A stretch of 64,000 bases of DNA from Chryseobacterium sp. Leaf180 (GCF_001424585.1 NZ_LMPJ01000001.1:154442-218441); one strand, 5' to 3'; shown: positions 54,086 to 64,000, numbered from the stretch's first letter. The notes: a model not told the origin generated them from the sequence alone. Made by a program: numbers and translations.

Positions 54086-54169
54086 ATGATTACCATTCTT
54101 CTCATCGCCGTCGCACTTGCATTTTTTGCGGCTTTTTACTGGCTCACCGATTATTTCGAAAAAATTTAA
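54086..54169 (+). CDS. Small membrane protein 2 of the kdp operon (27 aa)
   Basis: 27 residues, almost entirely one membrane helix (MITILLIAVALAFFAAFYWL) with a short charged end (TDYFEKI). Its size and shape are like KdpF, but the true KdpF follows directly. Could be a duplicated or second KdpF-like peptide. Confidence 0.6.
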   Translation: MITILLIAVALAFFAAFYWLTDYFEKI

Positions 54170-54179
54170 ACTTAAAAAT

Positions 54180-54257
54180 ATGCTCTTTCTATTAATTCTT
54201 GCCATCGCCATGTTTGGCTACATCGGCTACGTACTGATAAAACCTGAAAAATTTTAA
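54180..54257 (+). CDS. kdpF: KdpF, small stabilising subunit
   Basis: 25 residues: MLFLLILAIAMFGYIGYVLI then KPEKF. One membrane helix and a terminal KP[EN]KF match the KdpF family, which stabilises the KdpABC complex. Located two genes before kdpA. Confidence 0.8.
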   Translation: MLFLLILAIAMFGYIGYVLIKPEKF

Positions 54258-54266
54258 ATCAAAACA

Positions 54267-54380
54267 ATGACTCCAAAATCTGCAAATAAAATAAAAGAAT
54301 TTGCTGAAATGATCTTTTGGATCGGCTTTGTGATCGCTTTTATATGGCTGATTTTCTGGTTGCGGTCATTTGCATTTTAA
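54267..54380 (+). CDS. Small membrane protein 3 of the kdp operon (37 aa)
   Basis: 37 residues, one membrane helix (MIFWIGFVIAFIWLIFWLRS) after a charged start (MTPKSANKIKEFAE). It lies between kdpF and kdpA with gaps of 9 and 15 bases. No family known to me. Confidence 0.6.
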   Translation: MTPKSANKIKEFAEMIFWIGFVIAFIWLIFWLRSFAF

Positions 54381-54395
54381 TCTGAATAAAATATT

Positions 54396-56087
54396 ATGAA
54401 TACTGAAATTTTGGGCATCATTGCCATGTTTCTCATCTCGCTGCTGCTCGCGATCCCTTTAGGAATTTATATTTCTAAAGTGTATGCCGGCGAAAAAACC
54501 TTTCTCGATCCTGTTTTTAATCCTTTTGAAAAAATCCTCTATAAAATTTCCGGCATTAATCCGCTTCAGGAAATGAACTGGAAACAGCATCTGAAATCGC
54601 TGCTTAAAATTAATCTCGTTTGGTTTCTGCTCAGCATGATAATTTTAATGAATATGGCAAATCTGCCGCTCAACCCGGATGGAAATCCGAATATGAGCCC
54701 GGATTTGGCTTTTAACACAACGATTTCGTTTCTGGTAAACTGTAATCTTCAGCACTATTCCGGCGAAACAGGAATCAGCTATTTGGGACAGATCTGGCTG
54801 ATGTTTTTACAGTTCGTATCGGCAGCGACGGGAATGGCTGCATCAGTGGTTGTTTTTAAAGCGTTCCGCGAAAAAAGCACTGAGCTTTTGGGGAATTTTT
54901 ACAATTATTTGGTTAAGTCAATCACCAGAATTCTGTTACCGCTGTCAGTAATCATGGGAGTTTTCATGCTATTTCAGGGAACGCCAATGACGTTTGAGGG
55001 TAAATCTCATACGGTAACACTTGAAGGTCAGAAGGCCGACGTTTCTACCGGTCCGGTGGCCGCTTTTGTCCCGATAAAACATTTGGGAACCAATGGCGGT
55101 GGGTTTTTCGGAGCCAATTCTGCCCATCCTTTAGAAAACCCGAATTACTTTACCAACATGATCGAGATGATTGCACAGCTGATTATTCCTATGGCGATGG
55201 TTTTTGCCTTCGGACATTTTATCAGAAGAAAAAAACTAGGCTACGTCATTTTTGGTGTGATGACGGTTGGATTTTTACTGCTCGCTGTTCCTGCAGTTTT
55301 AATGGAAATGCAGGGAAATCCTGAAATTTCAAAAATGGGAATCAGTTCTGCACTCGGCGCGATGGAAGGTAAAGAAATACGTTTCGGCGCTGCCGCTTCA
55401 GGCTTCTGGAGTATTGTAACGACCGTCATTTCCACAGGTTCGGTAAATGCGATGCACGACAGCACGATGCCGCTTTCCGGAATGCTGCAGATGCTGGGCA
55501 TGATGGTAAATGCTTTCTATGGCGGCGATGGCGCGGGTATTCTCAATATTTTCATCTACATCATTCTTGCCGTTTTCATCAGCGGATTAATGGTAGGCCG
55601 TACACCGGAATTTTTAGGAAAGAAAATCGAAGCACGTGAAATGAAAATCGCAATGATCGTCGCGCTTTTTCATCCCTTTTTAATTCTTATGGGCACAGCA
55701 ATCGCAGCGGCATTTCCCGAAGTCGGAACCTCAACTTTAAATAATCCCGGTTTCCACGGTTTCAGTGAAGTTCTGTACGAGTACACTTCTTCTGCGGCCA
55801 ATAACGGAAGCGGTTTTGAAGGTTTGGGCGACAACAATCCTTTCTGGAATATCTCGACAGGAATTGTGCTTTTGTTAGGAAGATTTATCCCGATCATCGG
55901 TCCGGTGGCCATTGCAGGTTTATTGGCGAAGAAAAAGTTTGTCCCGGAAGGCGACGGAACTTTAAAGGCCGAGACTTCCACTTTCGGAATGATGATTTTC
56001 GCGGTGATTGCCATCATTGCTGCCCTCTCATTCTTTCCTGCACTCGCGCTCGGGCCTATCGCCGAATATTTTTCTTTATCTCATTAA
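54396..56087 (+). CDS. kdpA: KdpA, potassium-binding channel subunit
   Basis: 563 residues, about ten to twelve membrane helices. The selectivity-filter loops are clear: TTISFLVNCNLQHYSGE (about 109-125), GTNGGGFFGANSAHP (about 230-244), and the later TSSAANNGSGFEG (near 470). It takes up K+ from the periplasm and passes it into KdpB. Length close to the 557 residues of the E. coli subunit. Confidence 0.97.
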   Translation: MNTEILGIIAMFLISLLLAIPLGIYISKVYAGEKTFLDPVFNPFEKILYKISGINPLQEMNWKQHLKSLLKINLVWFLLSMIILMNMANLPLNPDGNPNMSPDLAFNTTISFLVNCNLQHYSGETGISYLGQIWLMFLQFVSAATGMAASVVVFKAFREKSTELLGNFYNYLVKSITRILLPLSVIMGVFMLFQGTPMTFEGKSHTVTLEGQKADVSTGPVAAFVPIKHLGTNGGGFFGANSAHPLENPNYFTNMIEMIAQLIIPMAMVFAFGHFIRRKKLGYVIFGVMTVGFLLLAVPAVLMEMQGNPEISKMGISSALGAMEGKEIRFGAAASGFWSIVTTVISTGSVNAMHDSTMPLSGMLQMLGMMVNAFYGGDGAGILNIFIYIILAVFISGLMVGRTPEFLGKKIEAREMKIAMIVALFHPFLILMGTAIAAAFPEVGTSTLNNPGFHGFSEVLYEYTSSAANNGSGFEGLGDNNPFWNISTGIVLLLGRFIPIIGPVAIAGLLAKKKFVPEGDGTLKAETSTFGMMIFAVIAIIAALSFFPALALGPIAEYFSLSH

Positions 56088-56100
56088 TTGATTTTAAATT

Positions 56101-58110
56101 ATGAAATCCAACACTTCTTTGTTTCAGAAAGACCTCGTAACCGACGCGCTGAAACAGTCTTTTATAAAATTAAACCCAAAACTGATGATCAAAAATCCGG
56201 TCATGTTTCTGGTTTGGGTAGGCACTGCCGTAATGTTTTTGGTAAGTATATTTACGCTTACCGGACAAACTTCTCAGGGAAGTTTTGCTTACAATGCGGT
56301 AGTTTGCTTTATTTTGTTACTCACCGTTCTTTTTGGAAATTTTGCTGAAGCCATCGCTGAAGCCCGCGGAAAAGCACAGGCCGACAGTTTGAGAAAAACC
56401 CGCGAAGAAACGCCTGCAAAATTATACGACGGTTCAGTAATTTCTTCATCCAATCTGAAACTTGGAGATATGTTTATCTGCGAAGCCGGCGACATCATCG
56501 CTTCAGACGGAGAAATCGTCGAAGGTTTGGCAACGATTGACGAAAGTGCCATCACGGGAGAATCAGCACCGGTAATCCGTGAGTCCGGCGGCGATAAAAG
56601 CTCAGTAACAGGTGGAACCAAAGTTTTGTCTGACAGAATTGTGGTAAAAGTCACCACAAAACCGGGCGAAAGCTTCCTCGATCAAATGATTGCTTTGGTG
56701 GAAGGCGCTTCACGGCAGAAAACACCGAATGAAATTGCTTTGACAATTCTTCTGGCAGGTTTCACTTTGGTTTTTATCATCGTCTGCGTTACGCTGCAGC
56801 CTTTCGCACAGTATTCAAATGTGCACATCACGATTGCGTCGTTTATCGCGCTGTTTGTCTGCCTGATTCCTACGACGATCGGCGGATTGCTTTCAGCGAT
56901 CGGAATTGCAGGAATGGATCGCGCGCTTCGGGCCAATGTGATTACCAAAAGTGGAAAAGCCGTGGAAACCGCCGGTGATATCGATGTTCTTCTTTTGGAT
57001 AAAACAGGAACCATCACCATCGGAAACCGGAAAGCCACTCAGTTTTATGCTGCTCCGGGAATTGAAAATGATCATCTGATTCGCGCCGCAGTGTTGAGTT
57101 CGGCGGCAGATGAAACGCCTGAAGGAAAATCGATTGTTGAGTTGGCGCAGGCAGATTTAAATAATTTTAATCTGAATGATGCTGAATTCATCAAGTTCAC
57201 GGCAGAAACCAGAAGCTCGGGGATCAACGTGGAAGGTTTAAGAATCAGAAAAGGCGCAACTGATGCCATCCGGAATATCGTAACGTCTGCAAATAATCCT
57301 TTTCCGGCGGAGACGGAAGAAATAGTTAGGAAGATTTCACAAAACGGCGGAACGCCGCTCGTGGTTTCAGAAAACGAAAAAGTTTTGGGTGTTGTCGAAC
57401 TTCAGGATATTATTAAACCGGGAATCAGCGAACGTTTTGAGCGGCTCAGAAAAATGGGAATCAAAACGGTGATGGTAACAGGCGATAATCCGCTGACAGC
57501 AAAATTTATTGCGGAAAAAGCCGGTGTTGATGATTTTATCGCCGAAGCAAAACCCGAAGATAAGATGAATTACATCAAACGCGAGCAGCAGGACGGAAGA
57601 CTCGTGGCGATGATGGGCGACGGTACAAATGATGCGCCTGCATTGGCTCAGGCTGACGTAGGAGTCGCAATGAACAGCGGAACACAGGCTGCAAAGGAAG
57701 CCGGAAATATGGTGGATCTCGATAACGACCCGACTAAATTAATTGAGGTGGTGGAGATTGGAAAGCAGCTTCTGATGACACGCGGAACACTTACAACGTT
57801 CAGTATTGCCAATGACGTGGCGAAGTATTTTGCGATTATTCCGGCATTATTTATAACAGCAATTCCGGCTTTGCAGGGCTTAAATATCATGAAACTTCAC
57901 AGTCCGGAAAGTGCGATTTTATCCGCTGTCATTTTTAACGCGATTGTCATTCCGATGCTCATTCCGCTGGCGCTGAAAGGTGTCGCATACAAACCGATTG
58001 GCGCGTCGGCTTTACTTCGAAGAAATCTTTTAATCTTCGGTTTGGGCGGCATTATCGTTCCGTTTATCGGAATTAAAATCATTGATATCCTGGTTTCACT
58101 TTTCTTTTAA
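56101..58110 (+). CDS. kdpB: KdpB, P-type ATPase subunit
   Basis: 669 residues. Phosphorylation motif DKTGT at residues 300-304, TGES in the A domain (about 156-159), and [14 protein letters not shown] in the P domain. Couples ATP hydrolysis to high-affinity K+ import. It starts 13 bases after kdpA. All catalytic residues are present. Confidence 0.97.
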   Translation: MKSNTSLFQKDLVTDALKQSFIKLNPKLMIKNPVMFLVWVGTAVMFLVSIFTLTGQTSQGSFAYNAVVCFILLLTVLFGNFAEAIAEARGKAQADSLRKTREETPAKLYDGSVISSSNLKLGDMFICEAGDIIASDGEIVEGLATIDESAITGESAPVIRESGGDKSSVTGGTKVLSDRIVVKVTTKPGESFLDQMIALVEGASRQKTPNEIALTILLAGFTLVFIIVCVTLQPFAQYSNVHITIASFIALFVCLIPTTIGGLLSAIGIAGMDRALRANVITKSGKAVETAGDIDVLLLDKTGTITIGNRKATQFYAAPGIENDHLIRAAVLSSAADETPEGKSIVELAQADLNNFNLNDAEFIKFTAETRSSGINVEGLRIRKGATDAIRNIVTSANNPFPAETEEIVRKISQNGGTPLVVSENEKVLGVVELQDIIKPGISERFERLRKMGIKTVMVTGDNPLTAKFIAEKAGVDDFIAEAKPEDKMNYIKREQQDGRLVAMMGDGTNDAPALAQADVGVAMNSGTQAAKEAGNMVDLDNDPTKLIEVVEIGKQLLMTRGTLTTFSIANDVAKYFAIIPALFITAIPALQGLNIMKLHSPESAILSAVIFNAIVIPMLIPLALKGVAYKPIGASALLRRNLLIFGLGGIIVPFIGIKIIDILVSLFF

Positions 58111-58124
58111 ATTAAAAAAATCCT

Positions 58125-58682
58125 ATGAAAAATAATATCTTTCAGGCTTTACGCTTAAGCTTTGTTTTACTAATCATTCTCGCAGTTGCGTATCCGGTTC
58201 TGATTTTTGGTTTTGCACAGTTTTCACCAAATAGAGGCAAAGGTTTGATGGTAAAAAACGGAGACAAAACCTATTATGAAAACATCGGTCAGTCATTTAA
58301 AGAAGACAGATATTTCCAGTTGAGACCATCAGCAGTTGATTACAACGCGGCAGGCTCCGGTGGAAGCAATAAAGGCCCTATCAATCCTGAATATCTGAAA
58401 ACAGTAAATGCCCGGATTGACACTTTACTGCTGAAAAATCCCGGGTTGAAACGCGAAGATATTCCTGCAGATTTGATTACCGCAAGCGGAAGCGGTCTCG
58501 ATCCTAATATTTCGATTCAGGCCGCAAAAATTCAGGTAAAACGCATCGCTGCAGTCCGAAAAATTAAGGAAGAAAAAATTCTCGCTCTTGTAGAAAAAAA
58601 TACAGAAAAACCGCTGTTCGGAATATTCGGTCCTGAAAAAATAAACGTCCTTAAACTCAATATTGATTTAGATACACTTTAA
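58125..58682 (+). CDS. kdpC: KdpC, accessory subunit
   Basis: 185 residues. One N-terminal membrane helix (about 7-29) and a periplasmic domain with the signature YFQLRPSAVDYNAAGSGGSN (about 64-83) and DPNISIQAAKIQ. Stabilises the KdpABC complex and raises affinity. 14 bases after kdpB. Confidence 0.95.
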   Translation: MKNNIFQALRLSFVLLIILAVAYPVLIFGFAQFSPNRGKGLMVKNGDKTYYENIGQSFKEDRYFQLRPSAVDYNAAGSGGSNKGPINPEYLKTVNARIDTLLLKNPGLKREDIPADLITASGSGLDPNISIQAAKIQVKRIAAVRKIKEEKILALVEKNTEKPLFGIFGPEKINVLKLNIDLDTL

Positions 58683-58749
58683 ACTAAAATTGTCGCTGTT
58701 TTTGCTTTTAAAATGTAAGATAAAACAGCGGCTTCTTTTATCAATTTTT

Positions 58750-59829
58750 ATGAAAAAACTATTTTTTATACTGCTTTCTGCATCCGCATTTTTAGCGAAA
58801 GCGCAAACTGATTCTTTAAAAAAAGCACTCACAGTAAGCGGTTACGCAGAATTATATTATCTCGGAGATTTTAATAATCCGCTGAACAATACGCGCCCTG
58901 GATTTGTCTATAGCCACAACAGAAGCAAAGAAGTGAACGTAAATCTGGCTTTCATCAAAGCGAATTACAGTGAAAAATCAGTGCGCGCAAATCTTTCCCT
59001 CGCCGCCGGAACCTATATGAATGCCAATTATGCTGCTGAGCCGGGCGTTTTGAAAAATCTGTACGAAGCAAACATTGGTTTTAAAATTTCTAAAAAACAC
59101 AACCTCTGGATCGATGCCGGAATTCTACCTTCGCATATCGGCTGGGAAAGTGCCGTAGGAAAAGACAACTGGACGCTTACGCGAAGCATAGCTGCGGACA
59201 ATTCTCCCTACTTTGAGACAGGCGCAAAAATCAGTTATACGTCGCCTTCCGGAAAATGGTTTTTGAGCGGTTTGGTGTTAAACGGATGGCAGCGTATTCA
59301 GCGGCCAGACGGAAACTCGACGCCAGCATTCGGGCATCAGCTGACCTTTAAACCGAATGAAAAACTTACGCTGAACAGTTCGTCTTTCATCGGGAACGAC
59401 AAACCCGACAGCATACGACAGATGCGTTATTTTCATGATCTGTATGCGGTGTATCAGTTTTCTCCGAAATTTGGTGTAACAGCAGGTTTTGATATTGGCG
59501 CAGAACAGAAGCAGAAGGGAAGCGATCAGTATAATATCTGGTACACACCGGTTCTTATTGCGAAATTTAATGTAAATGAAAAATTCAGTTTGACGGGCCG
59601 TGGTGAATATTATCAGGATAAAAAAGAAGTGATCATCGCAACGGGAACAGAGAATGGTTTTAAAACTTTTGGATATTCTTTTAACGCAGATTATCTGATG
59701 ATGCCAAATCTGGTTTTCCGTGCTGAATTGAGGAATCTAAACAGTCATGATGCCGTCTTTTCAAACCGTGAGAATGTATTGAAAACCAACAGTACGACTG
59801 CGGCTTTGGCACTTGCTTTTTCATTTTAA
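58750..59829 (+). CDS. Outer-membrane porin-like protein in the kdp operon
   Basis: 359 residues from ATG 58750, chosen because it gives a signal peptide (MKKLFFILLSASAFLAKAQ); an in-frame start at 58690 gives a non-cleavable extension. SGYAELYYLGDFNN and alternating beta strands, with an aromatic last residue (LALAFSF), fit a porin-like barrel, of the kind annotated as outer-membrane beta-barrel or porin in Bacteroidetes. It may let K+ or small solutes across the outer membrane. Confidence 0.85.
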   Translation: MKKLFFILLSASAFLAKAQTDSLKKALTVSGYAELYYLGDFNNPLNNTRPGFVYSHNRSKEVNVNLAFIKANYSEKSVRANLSLAAGTYMNANYAAEPGVLKNLYEANIGFKISKKHNLWIDAGILPSHIGWESAVGKDNWTLTRSIAADNSPYFETGAKISYTSPSGKWFLSGLVLNGWQRIQRPDGNSTPAFGHQLTFKPNEKLTLNSSSFIGNDKPDSIRQMRYFHDLYAVYQFSPKFGVTAGFDIGAEQKQKGSDQYNIWYTPVLIAKFNVNEKFSLTGRGEYYQDKKEVIIATGTENGFKTFGYSFNADYLMMPNLVFRAELRNLNSHDAVFSNRENVLKTNSTTAALALAFSF

Positions 59830-59840
59830 ATCAGATAAAA

Positions 59841-60965
59841 ATGGATGAATCGCGAAAATCGGCGGAAGAATTTCTCCAGCTCATCAATACTTCGAAACGC
59901 GGCAAACTGAAAATCTACATTGGGATGAGTGCGGGTGTCGGAAAAACATACCGGATGCTTCAGGAAGCACACGTTCTTCTGCAGAACGGAATTGATGTAA
60001 AAGTAGGTTATGCCGAAACGCATCAGCGGAAAGAAACGCAGCGTCTTCTCGAAGGTTTGCCGGTAATTCCGCGACGCAAGCTTTTTTATAAAGGAAAAGA
60101 ACTCGAAGAACTCGATGTTTCCGCGATTCTTATGTTACGTCCGGAAATCGTGATTGTTGATGAACTCGCTCATACCAACATTGAAGGAAGCAAAAACAGG
60201 AAGCGCTGGCAGGATGTGATGGATATTTTGGATGCAGGAATTCACGTCATCAGCGCGGTGAACATTCAGCATCTGGAAAGTCTGCATCACGAAGTAAAAT
60301 CGGTGACGGGAATTGATGTCAGCGAGCGAATTCCGGATACAGTTTTGGCGGCGGCTGATGAAGTGGTGAATATTGACCTCACGGCTGACGAACTCATCAC
60401 CAGGCTGAAAGACGGAAAAATCTACGATCATTCTAAAGTGCAGTCGGCGCTGAATAACTTTTTTAAAACCGAAAATATTCTGCAGCTTCGCGAACTGGCG
60501 CTGAAAGAAGTGGCCTCACAGGTGACCAGAAAAGTGGAAACGGAAGTGGTTTCGGGGAAAGTCTTAAAGAAAGAACGGTTTTTGGCATGTATCAGTTCCA
60601 ATGAAACAACAGCAAAAAATGTCATCCGGAAAACAGCGAGACTGGCGAATTATTATAACAGCCAGTGGTTTTTACTCTATGTGCAGGTTCCGCGTGAATC
60701 GTCTGACCGTATTGCCTTAAACAAACAGAGACATTTGATCAATAATTTCCGGCTGGCAACAGAATTGGGCGCAGAGATCATCAAAATATCCGACAGTAAA
60801 ATCGCGATGACGATTGTAAGGCAGTGCGAAGAAAAAAAAATCACCACCGTATGCATCGGTAAACCGCACCTCGATATCTGGCGGATTATTCTTGCCACAG
60901 ATACTTTTAATACGCTTCTGAAAAGGCTTTCCACTCAAAACATAGATTTAGTAATTTTGTCCTGA
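59841..60965 (+). CDS. kdpD: KdpD N-terminal sensor module without kinase
   Basis: 374 residues. Residues 20-230 are the KdpD N-terminal domain with Walker A GMSAGVGKT (28-36) and IVIVDELAHTN. The rest is a universal-stress-protein-like domain (about 245-374). The membrane and histidine-kinase halves of E. coli KdpD are absent. Its stop overlaps the next gene's start by one base (TGATG), so the kinase is supplied by the next protein, a split KdpD. Confidence 0.92.
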   Translation: MDESRKSAEEFLQLINTSKRGKLKIYIGMSAGVGKTYRMLQEAHVLLQNGIDVKVGYAETHQRKETQRLLEGLPVIPRRKLFYKGKELEELDVSAILMLRPEIVIVDELAHTNIEGSKNRKRWQDVMDILDAGIHVISAVNIQHLESLHHEVKSVTGIDVSERIPDTVLAAADEVVNIDLTADELITRLKDGKIYDHSKVQSALNNFFKTENILQLRELALKEVASQVTRKVETEVVSGKVLKKERFLACISSNETTAKNVIRKTARLANYYNSQWFLLYVQVPRESSDRIALNKQRHLINNFRLATELGAEIIKISDSKIAMTIVRQCEEKKITTVCIGKPHLDIWRIILATDTFNTLLKRLSTQNIDLVILS

Positions 60966-62695
60966 TGAAAATAAAAACGAAACTCAATGCCGGCGTTGGT
61001 TTGCTGTTTCTGATGATTATAATTCTTTCTGCACTCGGCGGATGGTTTATTTTTCAGCTGAAAAAAGACACGCAGAATATACTGGTGGCCAACTACAACA
61101 CGCTGCAGTATTCACGGAATATGCTGCTCGCGGTGGAAGATCTGCAGACGTCGCCGCGCGCCAGCGAACTTTTCCGGAAAAACCTGAAACTCCAGAAAGA
61201 CAATATTACGGAAGACGGCGAAAGAGAAGCGACTGAACGTGTTTCGGAACAGTTTAAACTTCTGCTTGAAAATCCTGAAAATGTAAATATTCAGTCAACA
61301 ATCCGTAAAGAAATCGCTGAAATCATGCAGCTGAATATGGCCGCGATCCGTACGAAAAGTGGCGTTGCCAATCTGACGGCGCAGAATGCGATTGCTTTTA
61401 TTTCGATTGCTGGAACGGTCTGTTTTCTGATCGCGTTTATCGTAATGCTCAATCTTCCTTCGAATATCGCAGATCCGATCCGAAAACTTACGATGAGCAT
61501 CCGGCAGATTGCCAATCAGAATTATCAGGAACGTGTGCAGTTTGAAGGAAACAGCGAATTCGGGGAACTCGCGAGATCTTTTAATACGATGGCTGAAAAA
61601 CTACAGGAATACTCTGAAAGCCGTTTGGATAAAATATTAAAAGGAAAAAAACGCATCGAGACGCTCATCGACAATATGCACGACGCTGTGATTGGCATTG
61701 ACGAAAACCGAAAAGTACTTTTTGTAAATGATGAAGCCCTGCGAATTACCGGTTTGAAAAGGGAGAATTTTGTAGGAAAGCTGATTCAGGATGTTGCGGT
61801 GACGAATGATCTTGTGCGGAAAATTATAACTGAAATTATTGCACCGCAGGATTTAAAAAACAAGCAGGACGTTCTGAAAATCTTTGTTGCGGGAAAAGAA
61901 AATTATTTTGAGCAGGAAATTGTTGATATCAATGTAGTTCCCACTGGCGAAAAGGAAAGCAATCTCATTGGGCAGGTGATTATGCTCAGAAATATCACTC
62001 CCTTCAAAGAACTCGATTTGGCTAAAACACGTTTTTTGGGAACGGTTTCGCATGAGTTCAAAACGCCGATTTCATCAGTGAAAATGGGACTTCAGCTTCT
62101 CGAAAATAAGAAAGTGGGACAACTTAATATCGAGCAGTCGCGTCTGGTTGCGGGAATTCGGGAAGATATTGACAGGCTTTTAAAAATCACAGGCGAACTG
62201 CTTAATATCACACAGCTTGAAAGTGGTCTGGTGCAGCTGCAGATTCATCCGGCAAAAATTGAAACTATTGTTGACAGCGCTGTGACGGCAAATTTAACAA
62301 AAGCGCAGGCGAAAAATATTGAGATTAAAATCTCTATTGACGAAGGTCTGCCTGAAATTTTGGCTGATGAGGATAAAACGGTTTGGGTTTTAAACAATCT
62401 GATCAATAACGCGGTTAAGTTCAGCCGGGAAAATAGCGAGGTATCTGTTTCTGTTTTTAAAAACGAAAGGGATGAAGCGGTCTTTAGAATAGAAGATAAT
62501 GGCAGTGGTATTGGAAAAAAATACCGGGAAAAGATATTTGAAAGGTATTTTCGGGTTCCCGATACTTTGGCAGAAGGAACCGGACTTGGCCTCAGCATCA
62601 GCAAAGAATTGATCGAGTCACAAAACGGAAAAATCTGGCTCGAAGATTCAGAGGATGGTGCTGTTTTCTGTTTTACAATTCCTTTAATGACTTAG
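60965..62695 (+). CDS. Membrane histidine kinase partner of KdpD
   Basis: 576 residues. Two membrane segments (about 9-28 and 140-163) enclosing a short periplasmic domain, HAMP (about 165-220), PAS (about 230-350), HisKA with His363 in VSHEFKTP, and an ATPase domain with NNLINNAVKFS, EDNGSGIG and GTGLGLSIS. It should phosphorylate the sigma-54 regulator at 52055. Coupled to the kdpD-like gene before it. Confidence 0.92.
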   Translation: MKIKTKLNAGVGLLFLMIIILSALGGWFIFQLKKDTQNILVANYNTLQYSRNMLLAVEDLQTSPRASELFRKNLKLQKDNITEDGEREATERVSEQFKLLLENPENVNIQSTIRKEIAEIMQLNMAAIRTKSGVANLTAQNAIAFISIAGTVCFLIAFIVMLNLPSNIADPIRKLTMSIRQIANQNYQERVQFEGNSEFGELARSFNTMAEKLQEYSESRLDKILKGKKRIETLIDNMHDAVIGIDENRKVLFVNDEALRITGLKRENFVGKLIQDVAVTNDLVRKIITEIIAPQDLKNKQDVLKIFVAGKENYFEQEIVDINVVPTGEKESNLIGQVIMLRNITPFKELDLAKTRFLGTVSHEFKTPISSVKMGLQLLENKKVGQLNIEQSRLVAGIREDIDRLLKITGELLNITQLESGLVQLQIHPAKIETIVDSAVTANLTKAQAKNIEIKISIDEGLPEILADEDKTVWVLNNLINNAVKFSRENSEVSVSVFKNERDEAVFRIEDNGSGIGKKYREKIFERYFRVPDTLAEGTGLGLSISKELIESQNGKIWLEDSEDGAVFCFTIPLMT

Positions 62696-62805
62696 ACACT
62701 TTTTTAAAAGTTACCACAATTTAACAGATATTGTGTTTTTATTAAGACTCTGTCGGCATTATATTTTCTTACGGTATATCATCAAACACCAAAAAATATA
62801 ATATT

Positions 62806-63354
62806 ATGTCTAAGAAAATTGCAATTCTTGCAACGAACGGATTTGAAGAAAGCGAATTGAAATCACCAAAAGAACATTTGGAGCAGCAGGGTTGGACGGC
62901 ACATATTGTTAGCCCGGAATCTGGAAGCATCAAAGCATGGGCAGAAAAAAACTGGGGACAGGAATATCAGGTAGATAAAACTTTAGATGAAGCTTCTGCG
63001 TCAGATTATGATGCATTGGTTTTGCCTGGCGGGGTGATTAACCCGGATTTGCTGAGAACGAATGAATCTGCTTTAAGTTTCGTGAAAGAATTTTTCGAGC
63101 AGCATAAACCTGTTGCAGCGATTTGCCACGGACCTCAGATTTTAATTAATGCAGGCGTTGTGGAAGGTAGAAATTTAACTTCAGTAAATTCTATAAGTCA
63201 GGATTTGAAAAACGCTGGTGCCAACTGGGAAGATAGTGAAGTGGTAACGGACCATGGTTTGGTAACGAGCCGTACGCCAAAAGATTTACCGGCTTTTAAT
63301 AAAAAAATGGTAGAAGAAATCAACGAAGGCAAGCACGATGAGCAGCACGCGTAA
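62806..63354 (+). CDS. PfpI/DJ-1 family protein
   Basis: 182 residues. AICHGPQ (around residues 104-110) has the reactive Cys of the nucleophile elbow, and FEESEL near residue 14 the conserved Glu. Members are proteases (PfpI), glyoxalases or chaperone-like stress proteins. Monocistronic, followed by a terminator. Confidence 0.9.
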   Translation: MSKKIAILATNGFEESELKSPKEHLEQQGWTAHIVSPESGSIKAWAEKNWGQEYQVDKTLDEASASDYDALVLPGGVINPDLLRTNESALSFVKEFFEQHKPVAAICHGPQILINAGVVEGRNLTSVNSISQDLKNAGANWEDSEVVTDHGLVTSRTPKDLPAFNKKMVEEINEGKHDEQHA

Positions 63355-63379
63355 GATTTTGTTATTAAAATAGAAAAAC

Positions 63380-63409
63380 CCCAAATTCTTAAGAGTTTGG
63401 GATTTTTTT
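63380..63409 (+). terminator. Terminator after the PfpI gene
   Basis: Stem CCCAAATTCTT / AAGAGTTTGGG with one mismatch, followed by a run of T. Confidence 0.88.
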
Positions 63410-63564
63410 CTTCTTAGGCCGAGAAATTTTAAGAATATAATAAAGCCTTACTTTGTATTAAAGGAGATTTTAGTAAAAGTGCTCATTATGAAATTGTTAA
63501 ATAATAAAACTTTTTCAGGTTAATTCATTAAAAATCATTAATTTCGCACCCGTAAAATTCATTC

Positions 63565-64000
63565 ATGCAAAACATTAGAAATATTGCGATTATCGCGCAC
63601 GTTGACCACGGTAAAACGACTTTGGTTGATAAAATTATTCATGCGACTAACATTTTCAGAGAAAATCAGGAAAGTGGCGAGCTCATCATGGATAACAACG
63701 ATCTTGAGAGAGAAAGAGGAATTACCATTTTGTCAAAAAATATTTCTGTTACTTATAAAGACGTAAAAATCAATGTAATCGATACGCCTGGTCACGCCGA
63801 TTTTGGTGGTGAAGTAGAGCGTGTTTTGAAAATGGCCGACGGTGTAGTCCTATTGGTGGATGCATTCGAAGGGCCGATGCCTCAGACAAGATTCGTTCTT
63901 CAGAAGGCTTTAGAACTTGGTTTGAGACCGGTTGTGGTTATTAATAAAGTAGATAAACCAAACTGTCGTCCGGAAGAAGTTCATGATAAAGTGTTTGATT
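63565..64000 (+). CDS. typA: Translational GTPase TypA/BipA, 5' part (cut by window end)
   Basis: 145 codons seen, then the window ends. G1 AHVDHGKTT (residues 11-19), the switch I region [12 protein letters not shown]3 [11 protein letters not shown] (73-83) and G4 NKVDK (127-131) are all intact. The order and wording are typical of TypA, a ribosome-binding GTPase for stress and cold adaptation. TAATTTCG about 20 bases upstream is a one-mismatch -7 element. Confidence 0.95.
   Translation, partial: MQNIRNIAIIAHVDHGKTTLVDKIIHATNIFRENQESGELIMDNNDLERERGITILSKNISVTYKDVKINVIDTPGHADFGGEVERVLKMADGVVLLVDAFEGPMPQTRFVLQKALELGLRPVVVINKVDKPNCRPEEVHDKVFD

Overview
The window looks like chromosome of a flavobacterium close to Chryseobacterium (Weeksellaceae). 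The evidence is a type IX secretion tail protein, a GLPGLI protein, DUF6266, DUF4266 and DUF3570 genes, TAnnTTTG-type promoter elements, an AT-rich base composition and few Shine-Dalgarno sequences. No rRNA, tRNA or CRISPR array was seen.

Layout. 1-1521 is a non-coding patchwork of interspersed repeats. 1522-5059 is an AraC regulator facing a four-gene operon (O-acetyltransferase, lipoprotein, cupin, alpha/beta hydrolase), followed by a GC-rich DUF6266 gene fragment. 5372-21675 is a defence island: an exonuclease-BRCT protein, a type I restriction-modification operon with two DUF262 proteins between hsdS and hsdR, McrBC, and a response-regulator-like protein whose start codon overlaps the mcrC stop. 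21880-28295 is more ordinary: DUF1294, 2H phosphoesterase, a Fur-family regulator facing a thioredoxin-reductase-like enzyme with two shared operators, a Ca2+/cation antiporter and a T9SS-exported fibronectin protein.

28461-38885 is the most unusual part. Eleven small genes, all on the + strand, sit in ten units, each closed by a copy of a roughly 130-base imperfect inverted repeat. The array begins just after a decayed tyrosine recombinase whose catalytic Tyr codon is a stop. In seven of nine testable units the bases at the 5' boundary are complementary to the left core of the repeat at the 3' end of the same unit, as expected of integron cassettes that once circularised. I read it as an integron-like cassette array that has lost its integrase. 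Two decayed IS1182-like elements sit at the equivalent base of two neighbouring repeats. Cargo includes two SMI1/KNR4 (SUKH) proteins, a HEAT-repeat protein, a MepB protein, several small membrane proteins and a serine hydrolase.

39381-51898 holds housekeeping and envelope genes: NhaA, two VOC proteins, an SDR, GLPGLI, frameshifted DUF1622 and BCCT transporter genes, and a thioredoxin/ApbE/DUF4266/DUF3570 operon. 52055-62695 is a Kdp potassium-uptake locus with an NtrC-type regulator, three extra small proteins beside KdpF, KdpABC, a porin-like protein, a short KdpD and a separate membrane histidine kinase. The window ends with a PfpI/DJ-1 protein and the start of typA/bipA.
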